Shown piece after piece: positions 52,216-62,825 of a stretch of 64,000 bases of DNA. This DNA comes from Myxocyprinus asiaticus (Eukaryota; Chordata; Actinopteri; Cypriniformes; Catostomidae). The position numbers and the translations under genes are program-made. The notes beneath the pieces are model-generated. The model searched no databases. It was not told the DNA's origin and saw only the letters and a list, made by a program, of their open reading frames with translations. Positions within the stretch are counted from its first letter, which is position 1, and every line of letters starts with the position of its first letter. The DNA is taken from assembly GCF_019703515.2 (NCBI RefSeq), contig NC_059373.1, forward strand, positions 13,427,281 to 13,491,280, given 5' to 3'.

Positions 52216-52703
52216 TAAGTCTACTTGTTTCTCTCTTTTTTTCAACTTTCATCTGAATCAATTCAAAACATTGAAGCGCTGCTTCAAGTGTACTGATAGG
52301 TTCAGCTTTGCATGTACATTAGTAGACTACTGTCGAAAATTGACAATCAGAAATCACCGAGTCATCATGGACACGTCTGTTATCAAGTTATTATTTTGGC
52401 AGCTCTGAGGGTTTAATACATGCAGTCTAGTGTGGTAGTTAAATATTCATTAAGGTTGCATTTTAGGTTACAGATTTAAGAAAAAAACTAGTATATTGCG
52501 CTCTCTACTGGTAAGATGCAAAGGAATTTTTTTCTTTTTTTAGTAGGCCTAAGTGCAATATTAGGATGCTTAAGAGCTGCATATTTGATGGAAGAGTCTA
52601 ACAATTTGGTATTTTATAATTTTTACTGTAAGATGAGAGTTTTGTTTAATTACTTACATAGAATACACTTTCATTAGTACGCACAATGACTATTGTTTAC
52701 TTA
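52216..52703. other. Gap between convergent creb5 and tril
   Basis: About 490 bases of AT-rich DNA with no gene or named repeat. Confidence 0.5.
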
Positions 52704-52709
52704 TTTATT
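52704..52709 (-). terminator. tril: Likely tril poly(A) signal AATAAA
   Basis: TTTATT on the plus strand gives AATAAA on the minus strand, about 345 bases past the tril stop. The proposed 3' UTR includes a (GAAA)n tract at 52912-52947. Confidence 0.4.
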
Positions 52710-52911
52710 GAACAAAATAAGGGGAAACAATGGTAAAAGTGAAACATATCAAATGTAACAAAGGACTTTTGTCGTAACTCAAGTAATATATATGACCTGA
52801 ATATTTCAGTATATCTGTATAGAGTAAAATAAGTAATATAATCTATAAAAGGACAGAAATACATTCATTTCAAAGCCAAGCAATTCTGCCAACCAGCAGC
52901 ATATGCATAGA

Positions 52912-52912
52912 C

Positions 52913-52947
<35 letters not shown>
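52912..52947 (+). repeat. (GAAA)n microsatellite
   Basis: About nine AAAG units in the proposed tril 3' UTR. Confidence 0.95.
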
Positions 52948-53053
52948 TGCATGTTTTTGACAATAATGGTATAATCTAGTGATTTGTCATTGGTGGCCGA
53001 CCTGATTTAGCAAACATTGTAGATTGTTTGCACGCACACACAAAACAACTCAT

Positions 53054-55390
53054 CTAGTCTGAGTATCTAACCATTATGACATCATCATCTCTTCTTGCAG
53101 GGCTATTGTCAAAGAAACGGTCACCATGGAACTGGATGAGGTCACCTTCTTCAGCCAATTGTCTGCCACTCTGGTAACCACTGAATTCAGAGGACACACA
53201 AGTTGTGGCCATGGTTGAACGAAACGGGTGTCTGGTAGAGTACATATGACGCACATGTGCATGTGCAGATGACTTCCTACTTATGATCCTCCTCTTCAAC
53301 ACACGCCCCAGCCAGACTCCGCCCACCAGAAGGAGGAGCAGCGCATTGACAGCCAGAGCTGCAACTGTGATGAGCTGTAGGTTGACCTCACTTGTCACTG
53401 AAGGCAAAAGTGTAACAAATCCAGTGCAGTGATCTCTGGGAGCTACCTGGCACAAAACCCCACCCACTACACTCTCCACACAGGTGATATAGGTGGAGTC
53501 TGGGCGGAGCTCTTGGAGGGTCACTGCCTGGTCAGATCCATCTGTATAAACATAACGTGGGAAACGGAAAGCATGCCCAAACCGGTCAAATAAAACACGG
53601 AACAGAAGTTCTTTCCCATGAATCAGTGCAATGTCAGGAGCTGTGCTCCAGCGAACTGTGGCTGTATTGGAAGTGACATCTTCCACACTAACATTCAAGA
53701 TGGAATAATGGTTGAACTGACAAGAATCTGTGATTACTACAATCCTTGAATCATGATGCTTCGCTCTTTCCTGTAAGGGCAGGTTGAACTGTTCCTGTGG
53801 GGCCAGAGCTAAGGGAAAGTGGGTCACAGCATTTTGGTTATGGTAGCTATGACTTGTCAAGGCCATGGTCTTGGTTGTCAAAGAATCAGTACTATTTGCC
53901 AATGAGGAGATGTTCCCTGTTTTCCTGAGATTTTCAGAATCCCCAGTTGTGGGATGTGGCCTTGTGCTACCCAGTTTCCTCTTCTTCTTTCTCTCTAGAG
54001 GTGTCACATGCCCTTGCTCGCCTTCATCCCCTTGGATCCCATCTTCTTCATGTTTCTCTCCTCTCTTCCCTCTTTCCTCCTTGAGAACCGGTGTCTCCAT
54101 TACTGCTCCACGACTCTCCATTGCTTGAGATAGAGGTTCAGACTCGCAATATCCATTCAGATTACCCAGCTGAGAGTTATTGACGTAGTCCAAATATTTT
54201 CCCGCCAAAACTGGGGGGTGATGGCAGCGCACAAAAACAGTCAACAGCTTTCCCTGAGAATGAGCTTCCGTCATCCAGCTTTTCAGCTTCTCCATCCGAC
54301 AGTCGCACGTCCAGTTATTTCCATTCAGGTCGACGTGAAATAGAGCGCCGTTAGTGGCGAAAATGCCACCGGACAGATTCGTGAGACGGTTGTTTTTTAG
54401 TTTCAAGGTTTTCAAATGTGAGAGGTGACCGAAAGCACCAGGGTCAACTCGAGATATGAGATTGTCACTGAAGTCAAGGTGTTCAATACGCTCGAGAGGG
54501 TCCAATAGACCTGCAGGGATCTCTATCAACTCGTTTCTGTCAATCGTGAACTCTTTCACGCGCGAAAGCCCTTGGAGAGCCTTTTTGTCCAGTTTTGATA
54601 TTTTGTTTCTGCTTAGCGATAGTTTTGTGAGCTTTTTCAAGTTCTGAAATACTTGGTTTCCAACGTGCCTTATTTCGTTACCAGCGAGCAGAAGAGTTGC
54701 AAGAGACTTAAGATGAGAAAACATAAAAATATCACGCAGTTCTGTTTGTTTATTGTTTGATAGATTTAAAAACTGCAGTTTATTGAGTCTAGAGAAGGCA
54801 TTCCGTTCAATGTACCAAAGTTGGTTCGATTCTAAGTGTAGAAACATTAAATTCGTCAAACCTTTGAAGACAGACTCGTTTAAAACTTCAATAGAATTCC
54901 CATCAAGTCTTAGCTTGACTAGACTATTTAAATTGCTAAACGATTCGGAAATAAAATCCTTGATTTCGTTGTTATTACTATATAATATTGTGAGTTTTTT
55001 CAGCGACTGCAGAGTGCCAGGTTGTATTGTCGAAATCAAGTTGTTGCCCAGATATAGTTCCTCCAGCTTAGACAGTTTCTCGAATGCTTTAGGGTGTATA
55101 TTCCTTATTTGGTTAAATTGGAGATTGAGCCTCATTAGGTTGCCATAGCGCATGAAGTCAAACGCGCTGATGTTGTGAATGAAGTTTCCCGCGAGGCCGA
55201 GTATTCTCACGTCTCCCGCGCGCTCCACTTGAGGCGCTTTGGGCACCGCGCGCAGACCGCGGTTTGAGCAAAGGATGTGCTGCGCGTGCTGGCAGTCGCA
55301 TCGCTCGGGGCAAATGGCGCAAGCAGGCGCGATGAATATTAGCGCTCCACCGCAGGACAAAAGAAAGCTATAGAGCAACAAATGTGCCAT
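53054..55390 (-). CDS. tril: TLR4 interactor with leucine-rich repeats (TRIL)
   Basis: Single-exon minus-strand gene of 778 residues. The first ATG is at 55390-55388, in an excellent context (AGAATGG); the frame stays open four codons further upstream but only to a TTG. Seen: hydrophobic signal peptide (1 to about 25); LRRNT CPERCDCQHAQHILC (27-41); about twelve 24-residue LRRs (60-355, LxxLxLxxNxI pattern); LRRCT NWTCDC..C..C (359-415); a low-complexity Lys/Glu-rich linker; a fibronectin-III domain (about 562-655); one TM helix (about 671-695); a tail with HVRHMYSTRHPFRS and FSGYQS. The order, length (human 811) and tail motifs are those of TRIL, a glycoprotein that supports TLR4/TLR3 signalling in mammals. 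Teleost TLR4 does not serve as the classical LPS receptor, so the ligand role here is uncertain. Position next to creb5 supports orthology. Confidence 0.96.
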   Translation of the reverse strand: MAHLLLYSFLLSCGGALIFIAPACAICPERCDCQHAQHILCSNRGLRAVPKAPQVERAGDVRILGLAGNFIHNISAFDFMRYGNLMRLNLQFNQIRNIHPKAFEKLSKLEELYLGNNLISTIQPGTLQSLKKLTILYSNNNEIKDFISESFSNLNSLVKLRLDGNSIEVLNESVFKGLTNLMFLHLESNQLWYIERNAFSRLNKLQFLNLSNNKQTELRDIFMFSHLKSLATLLLAGNEIRHVGNQVFQNLKKLTKLSLSRNKISKLDKKALQGLSRVKEFTIDRNELIEIPAGLLDPLERIEHLDFSDNLISRVDPGAFGHLSHLKTLKLKNNRLTNLSGGIFATNGALFHVDLNGNNWTCDCRMEKLKSWMTEAHSQGKLLTVFVRCHHPPVLAGKYLDYVNNSQLGNLNGYCESEPLSQAMESRGAVMETPVLKEERGKRGEKHEEDGIQGDEGEQGHVTPLERKKKRKLGSTRPHPTTGDSENLRKTGNISSLANSTDSLTTKTMALTSHSYHNQNAVTHFPLALAPQEQFNLPLQERAKHHDSRIVVITDSCQFNHYSILNVSVEDVTSNTATVRWSTAPDIALIHGKELLFRVLFDRFGHAFRFPRYVYTDGSDQAVTLQELRPDSTYITCVESVVGGVLCQVAPRDHCTGFVTLLPSVTSEVNLQLITVAALAVNALLLLLVGGVWLGRVLKRRIISRKSSAHAHVRHMYSTRHPFRSTMATTCVSSEFSGYQSGRQLAEEGDLIQFHGDRFFDNSPARRDDDVIMVRYSD

Positions 55391-56257
55391 TCTGATGCGC
55401 AAACAAAACGTTCAGCAGCTCAATGCATTCCTTTGTATCAGCCCAATTTCGCCAAAATCCTCCTCTGCAGACAAATTTACGAATCCAATGCCACCTGAGT
55501 TAAGACATTTAGCGTGCGTTTAGGTGTCATTTTTAGCTGCATTGAGCTATCCATGCAGAACCATGGCGAGCTGCTTTGACTCCAACCGAGGAAACATTTG
55601 CCTGTCATCCCCCAAGAAGTCATCTGTTGCAGATTACGCACACGTACACACGCACACACACATCATAGCCTATCTCCGAGTTCAAGCACGGATCACTCCG
55701 CCCCACTCCCCTCCAGATGTGGATAGTGCAGTCACTGAACGAGACAAGCGCGCACACACATTCAATGATAGAAAAAGCAGACTTTTCTTCCCATGAAGGT
55801 CCCTCGGGGAATCAATCTGGGACTCCACTGCTTGTTTAAAAAGCACCGGCAGTGAAGAGAAAAATAGAAAAGTAAAGAAAAGGAATTTCAGACCAATTTT
55901 TTTGTCTCAGGCCGCGTGCCAAGTCGTGGGAAGAAGTGAGGCGCGCGCTCTCTTGGGTGCGTGGGTAGACTACACTCAATTACAAGAGCATTGAATCTAT
56001 AAATGAAATGTATGCAAAGAAATGCCTTGTCAACGAAAAGTTATTGTGGAATATGTTTTTTTTTTTTTTTTTTTCTCATTACTGTTCTACATCCAACTTG
56101 AACACAGTAAATAACGTCCATTCAACCAAAGGTCCAGATGTTTTGTATTTTCTTTTAGGTAAAAACACTGAGAGACAACGTGGAAGAGGAGTGAAGCGAG
56201 ACATGGAGAGAATTTTTGGACTGCACAGAGAGAATCTTGTCATAAATATTTATATAC
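55391..56257 (-). promoter_or_regulatory. tril: tril upstream region
   Basis: Moderately GC-rich between 55500 and 55960, with a (CA)n patch at 55640-55662 and GAGCGCGCGCC on the minus strand. No TATA box stands out; the 5' UTR and promoter are expected here by position. Confidence 0.4.
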
Positions 56258-57479
56258 TGTACAGTTGGCCTATATACACACACGAAAGTTTGGAATAATG
56301 TACAGATTTTGCTCTTATGGAAAGAAATTGGTACTTTTATTCACCGAAGTGGCATTCAACTGATTACAATGTAGTCAGGACATTAATAACATGAAAAATT
56401 ACTATTACAATTTGAAAATTTTTTTTTCAGAAATTCTTAAACTACTTCAAAGAGTTCTCATCAAAAAATCCTCCATGTGCAGCAATGACAGCTTTGCAGA
56501 TCCTTGGCATTCTAGCTGTCAGTTTGTCCAGATATTCAGGTGACATTTCACCCCACGCTTCCTGTAGAACTTGCCATAGATGTGGCTGTTTTGTCGGGCA
56601 CTTGTCACGCACCTTACAGTCTAGCTGATCCCACAAAAGCTCAATGGGGTTAAGATCCATAACACTCTTTTCCAATTATCTGTTGTCCAATGCCTGTGTT
56701 TCTTTGCCCACTCTAACCTTTTCTTTTTGTTTTTCTGTTTCAAAAGTGGCTTTTTCTTTGCAGTTCTTCCCATAAGGCCTGCACCCCTGAGTCTTCTCTT
56801 TACTGTTGTACATGAAACTGGTGTTGAGCGGGTAGAATTCAATGAAGCTGTCAGCTGAGGACATGTGAGGTGTCTATTTCTCAAACTAGACTCTGATGTA
56901 CTTATCCTCTTGTTTAGTTGTGGCCTTCCACATCTCTTTCTGTCCTTGTTAGAACCAGTTGTCCTTTGTCTTTGAAGACTGTATTGTACACCTTTGTATG
57001 AAATCTTCAGTTTTTTGGCAATTTCAAGCTTTGTATAGCCTTCATTCCTCAAAACCATGATGGACTGATTGACAGTTTCTAGAGAATGCTGTTTCTTTTT
57101 TGCCATTTCTGACCTAATATTGACCTTAAGACATGCCAGTCTATTGCATACTGTGGCAGCTCAAAAACAAACACAAAGACAATGTTAAGCTTCATTAAAT
57201 TAACCAAATATCTTTCAACTGTGTTTGATATAATGGCAAGTGATTTTCTAGTACCATATTAGCAATTTATCATGATTACTCAAAGATAAGGTGTTGGAGT
57301 GATGACTGCTGGAACTGTCTAGATTTTTTTTCAAATAGTGATGGTGCTGTTTTTTACATAAATAATGTCCTGACTACACATTGTGATCAGTTGAATGCCA
57401 CTTTGGTGAACTAAAGTACCAATTTCCTTCCGAAACAGCAAAATCTGTACATTATTCCAAACTTCTGGCTGCCAGTGTA
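56258..57479 (-). mobile_element. Tc1-type transposon with internal deletion
   Basis: TA-bounded, with ends TACAGTTGGCC and GGCTGCCAGTGTA, and long inverted repeats (AAGTTTGGAATAATGTACAG against CTGTACATTATTCCAAACTT; GTGGCATTCAACTGAT inner repeats) of about 200 bases. Related to Tc1 copies abundant in fish. It contains a shortened transposase gene. Confidence 0.88.
56442..57106 (-). pseudogene. Tc1 transposase, central catalytic part deleted
   Basis: The N-terminal half (57106 down) has the paired-type helix-turn-helix (TKLEIAKKLKISYKGVQYSL), the GRP AT-hook (KRCGRPQL) and a second DNA-binding domain to KKHRHWTTDNWKRV. The C-terminal part (MDLNPIELLWDQLDCKVRDK to CKAVIAAHGGFFDENS) follows in another frame. 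The stretch with the first two catalytic Asp residues (about 110-130 residues) is gone; only the Glu of NPIELLW remains. Cannot transpose itself. Confidence 0.92.
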
Positions 57480-57481
57480 TG

Positions 57482-57534
<53 letters not shown>

Positions 57535-57535
57535 C
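57480..57535 (+). repeat. (TA)n microsatellite
   Basis: TGTATGTGTA followed by about 20 TA units directly at the end of the Tc1 copy. Confidence 0.95.
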
Positions 57536-57624
57536 AGAAGTTCGCAGTTAATGTAATCCTGTATTAAGGATAGTGTAAACGTGTGGCTCGCTGTCCGGGG
57601 CGAAGGGTTCGTATACAGTATATT

Positions 57625-58441
57625 TTTAATGAAATAATCTGGGTTTATTACAATTTAAGCTAAATCGACAGCATTTTTGGCAAAATGCAACATTTTTTTT
57701 TCGAAATGTCCCTCCTAAGCAAAAATCAATGTAACAGTGAGGCACTGACAATGGAAGTGAATGGGGCCAATTTTTTGGATTGTATAGAGGCTGATATGTG
57801 AAGCTTATAATTTTATAAAAGCACTTAAATGACATGTTATTATTCTGTTAAAACTTGTGTATTAGTTGAGCTGTTACATTGTTTAAATCATCGGGCCGTT
57901 TTACATCGTCATGTCGACAAAGTTGAAAAATTGGATTTAACAAAGTCTAAAAAAGCAATTTTATCACACTAATTCTATGTGAACATGCATATTGTTTACA
58001 TCTTGTGGCTGTACATTGTAAACAGTGAGTATTTTAGGGAATGGTCCGGGGAGATGGGTGAGGTGGTGGCGTTAGAGGAGATGTTTTTTAGAAGGCTGGG
58101 GAAATGGGATTTGTTCATCAGGAAGTGATGGGGTTATTTGGCTTTTTTGGAGGGTTCTCGGGGAGTGGCTTTGGAGATGGATTTGTAGTTTAGTTGGGTG
58201 TGGGGGGGGGGGGGGATAATGTGAATAATTGATTCCATTTTTTATGATGTGTTTGTATGTTTTACCTTTGGAATCAATAAAATTGTTAATAACAAAAAAA
58301 CAGTGAGTATTTAAACATTTACGTATTGGCCCCCATTCACTTCCACTGTAAGTGCCTCACTATTTTTTGTGGCAATCAACATTATGCCACAAATGCTATT
58401 GAATGAGCTTAACTTGTGTTGAACTCAGAATATTCCTTTAA
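57625..58441. mobile_element. Foldback MITE (GGAATATTCTGGG type) with LINE insertion
   Basis: TTAA-bounded, the third copy of the family at 34.5 kb. Left arm AATCTGGGTTTATTACAATT, right arm AACTTGTGTTGAACTCAGAA, then TATTCCTTTAA. Split in its loop by a LINE tail. Confidence 0.8.
58035..58298 (+). mobile_element. 5'-truncated L1/Tx1-like LINE tail with 14-bp target duplication
   Basis: Codes WDLFIRK, stop, WGYLAFLEGSRG, like the C-terminus of the LINE at the right edge (MFVKKWGRYLSFLEGSRGG), then a 3' UTR with G run and CTTTGGAATCAATAAAATTG. The direct repeat AACAGTGAGTATTT flanks it at 58021-58034 and 58299-58312. Confidence 0.85.
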
Positions 58442-60934
58442 GCAACATAAATAAACAGAATGAAACAAAAATGCAATAGCTGTAGTAAAAAGCAGTTGCA
58501 TACCTTTGCACATGGGAGTGTGTTTTTGCATATGTTTGTGTGTAAGGAACCCCCACACCCCCAGAGGGTCATTTCCTGTCTAGCCCTCATATAAATTTGT
58601 TGGCTGACACACGCTAGAGATGAAGAAAAATGTTTTGTCCATTTAAATGTTGTCGTGTCTATACACAGCTGCACCACATACATAAAAAACAAAATAAGGA
58701 CTATGCGACTGTCTTAAATCCACATGTATTGGATAGAATAGACAAGAGGGAGCAATTCAGAAGTAGTGAGAGAGATAAGTGATGGGAGAAAGAGAATAAA
58801 TTCGTATGGTCCTATCCTTGAAGTATTAATGCAGGAAAATGAGAAATGAGGAGAGCAAACTACATAAAAAAATGGAGAGAACATAATAGAAATGGAAGGG
58901 AGAAAGAGGGAGAGAAAAAAGAAAAGGAGGAAGGAGACAGAGACTGGGAGAAAGAGACAGATGGGGAATGAGACATGCAGGATATGTAAATTCACGAGTT
59001 AGCAGATACATATAGTCCTGCAGCGTGTTAAAGGGTCAGTTCGGCCAAAAGTACAAAAATAAAAAAATAAAATAAAAAATCTAAATTACTTTGAACTCAG
59101 TAACAGAAAACATGTTCATGCAGCAGAGCCGTATTCAAGTCATTGTTCTGTGTGAATTGCATTTTAAAATGTTTTGTTTTTGCTTTGTTTGAATAACTAA
59201 ATAGATCTGGACAAAAAAAAAAAAAAAAAATGAGCATCACATCATTGACCCACATACATACAGTATATGTGTGCACACACACAAATACATCTCTTTCTCA
59301 GTCTCTCTCTCCCTCTTCTGGAGGTACGTCTCTTAGTAACGATCACCCTCTCAGCGAAAGCATGGGGATTGCCTATTGGAAACACATGTTGCCTTACTGA
59401 TGAACAACAGCTTGCCATAAAAACACACCACTCATTCACCATCCCTCATTCACTAAAATAAACAAAATGCGAGATGAGCAGCTTCCAAACTGTCAATCCA
59501 TCATAAAGTTTACAATACCACATTTATGAATGCATGCATTTGTTTTACTCTCTCTGTCTGTGAAAAATTTGTGTATAAATTAATTTGCATTTCTGTCTGT
59601 CTGCAGGTTTTTGGGCCATTGCAACTGTGTATATCTCTGTTTCGGTATGTCGTGAGAACAAGAGAAAGAAGTGGGTGAAAAAGTGAACAAGAACAGAGAA
59701 AGAGAGATTTGAGGGGTTGACATGAGCAGCAGCTGGTTGGGTCATTAAGTTCTTTAACCTAGTTCTGCTCTACAGGCATTAACTCTCCACTTCCCTTTAC
59801 ATAAAGTGTGTCTGGGTTTTATTAAATGCACAAAATCTTAAAAATATAACTGAACATCTGAAACAGTAAAACAAGGATAAACTTTTGTCACTTTAATCCT
59901 CTCTGTGAATATGCATTTGCATGTTTTAGTATCATGTTAAATGAGGTTACAGCTAGAAACTTGACCTCTTACTTGAACTCAGCTCTACAGTCCAGATGGT
60001 ATTTATTGAGGTAGAATTAACTCCCAAATAACAGTCTGTATACTAGACTGATCTCACAGTGAAATCGGAAACAGAAGGTTGGCTTATACACATACAATAT
60101 CTGGATGTTTCTTCAACTTTGGGCACTTTCAGCACAGTGGATTTCTAAAAAGTAGACTCAATAAAAAATTTTTTTTTACACTCTCACTAGTTTTGAAAAA
60201 TGTGTCTACTAACAATGTCCTGCAGTGTATATACAGTACATGCATCACAGGAGATTTGATCAATTTTGTTATTCTTTTCTCAAATTCTGTATTGCGTTTC
60301 CACGGTGGAAATGACAGTGATGGAAAAGACATCTTTAATGTCTTTGAAATAAAATGTCAGACTCCTTTGTCTTGCTAAGGCTAATTTCATAGTGTATATT
60401 TTATGCATCCTAAATACATACGATTAAAACAATATTTTTACACTTTTCGCATAATTTGGCAAAATTATTGCTTGATCGGAAAAGATGCCTTATAAACATA
60501 TTCTGCTCACAAGTTATATTTACATTGAATTTTCTTTAAACATCACTTGTCTCATATTTCATCTCAACTCATCTTCATGTCAGCTCTTCAATGACAATTT
60601 TGTCGACATGTTAAACAAGTACTCTAACTTTTGGAAGAAAAAAATATTAGGGGTAAAATTGTTTGGTGTGGTAGAAATGACACCGAACACTGTGGGACAG
60701 GTAGTATTTTTGAAAAATACTGAAATGGTTTATGTTTATTTTTAATTTTAGATTATCATAGTTTTAAATGTGTTACAATATGTATTTTTATAATGGGTCT
60801 TCAGTTTAATACTAAAAGTCTATGTCTAAGACAAGACTAAAACAGTCAAATCTATACATAAAAGTCATTTGAAATGTACCAGAAATAAATGAAGAAGGCC
60901 CGGTAAAAAGTTTCCAAGTCATTTCTAATGTGAC

Positions 60935-60966
<32 letters not shown>

Positions 60967-62825
60967 GAGTTGAAATCTGTTTGTTTTAATAAAAAATCAA
61001 CCCCTGGAACATGTTGAACCCCTTCAACAAAGTTGAAGAAACACCTATGCATGTACTCTTTTAAAAACCCTCAAAACGCTGGCAGCATTACTAAAATGAT
61101 GTTGCAGGGACAGTGAAATATTTTCTTTTGTTGCAGTCGACATAAACAATAACTACAAAAACACATGACTGCAGGAACACACTTGATTAAATATTATGTT
61201 TCATGACTTTAAAAACAACTGTAATGGTGTGAAGCTTTACCGCAATTACAGTCATTTTTGTTAAGCATAGAATAAATGAGCCTACAACATTGTACCGGTC
61301 AGCCACAGATGGTTTGGAGACAAGGATCAGTTGTTCTCCTGAGTATTACCAGTGAATGGGGGTTACATCTGGAAAAAATTTTAACAATTAAACCAAGAAA
61401 GAAGTGAAGGGGAACAGAGAAAGAGAGAGAGAGAGAGAGAGAGGGAGGAATGCAAGCAGTTCTTGTGAGTTTGATGTTCCACATCATTGCACTGTACCAA
61501 ACGACTTCTTTCATCTCCTCTAACTCTTTTGGATAACAGAATCACTCATACACCCATGCAAGACTAACTAAGACAAAGTTATTTATATAAGGCTGATAAG
61601 AATCCAAGGTTGTTCCAAAAGAACAATCTTCAAGATGTTGTTACTTGTGCTAATCCCAGATTTGCTGAGTAAATGTGAACAGTGCCATCTGCTGGTTGTT
61701 TTCTGATATTGACAGAATAACATGTCTGACCTTTGACACTACAGTATGCAACATCATTATCATTTTGAGGTTGTGTAAGAATAAAGCTAATAATGTTAAT
61801 AAAGAGCTGCTGATGATGTTCTTGCCTCATGTGGTGCTTCCAACCATAGTGATTATGCATTTGTGCAAGAGAGACTGTGCTTATGAGTTTCGGTTGCGAA
61901 AATAGCAATTTAAGCTGCCTTACAATAGCTATGGCACGTCAGGAATATGTGAAAAGTATTTCCAGACTTCCCTCACTCTGTCTGTTTTTTTTGTTGTTTT
62001 TTTTTTTTCAGAGAACTGTGATTTTTATGGGCCGATGTTGCACTATCACAACAAAAGTAAAATGAAACTTTAAATCTCTATACAAACTGTAAGATCTTGA
62101 TAATACTGTATGACCACAGCTAACCTTCTGTTCTGGGTGAGAAGATTCTTGTTATACATACAGTGAAGAACAGAATTTTGAACAACACAAACAAACCAAA
62201 AATCCTGACAAGACAATATTTATATAGATTTCCCAAGCTCAAGCATTTTAGAAATGACAATAAATAAATAAACAACAAACACCTTTACACATTTATCTTA
62301 CTTATTAACATTGCCATATAAAATATGACTATATTTTGACACTTAACAGTGAACACACAACAAAGTCACAGAATCCCAGCCAGCATGTATATCTGGGCCC
62401 CATGTGGGTTATATCCAGGCTGCATGGGCTCCGAGTGGGCATGGGCTGAAACTGGGCATATTATGCGGGTGTCATATTGGTTAAGTAATGTGGGTCCCAC
62501 ATAGGCTTGCCCATGTTGTTGTACTGTATGCGGAATATTAGCGCACCACCGTCATGACTAAAGTTCAACTTGTCTAAAGAATTATTATGAAAAGGTATTT
62601 AAGTTTCAGCATCGAACGTAGTACGTAATAATTACAATATTCAGATTTTCATAACAGTTTGCAGTTTATAAGGGCAATATGTGTTTTGATTAGATTTGTG
62701 TTACTGAATACAGCATTTACTGAAGTAGGTATTAGGCTAAATTAGAGTACAACATCAAACTTTAGCAAATACAAATACAGTAGTCTACAGATATCATGCA
62801 TTGTTTTTCTTTTTTGTTTTTTGCG
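58442..62825. other. Gene-free DNA right of tril
   Basis: No coding exon or RNA gene supported. Contains an (AAT)n tract (60935-60966), an (AG)n tract (61420-61443), poly(A)/poly(T) runs near 59212 and 62000, and a possible decayed Angel-like scrap at 59028-59060. 62370-62520 has CATGTGGGTTATATCCAGGC-type sequence that looks like a repeat scrap. 59320-59420 is non-repetitive and higher in GC. Confidence 0.5.

Noticed and set aside
54753..55148. 131-codon plus-strand ORF opposite tril
   Set aside because: It is the antisense shadow of the LRR coding sequence, whose codon pattern leaves the complementary strand open.
55391..55402. tril reading frame extended upstream to 55402
   Set aside because: The extension starts at a TTG codon. 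The first ATG is at 55390-55388 in a strong Kozak context and gives a good signal peptide.
58714..59011. Phe/Ser/Leu-rich minus-strand ORFs
   Set aside because: Low-complexity purine-rich strand gives long open frames; no signal peptide plus domain pattern, no homology.
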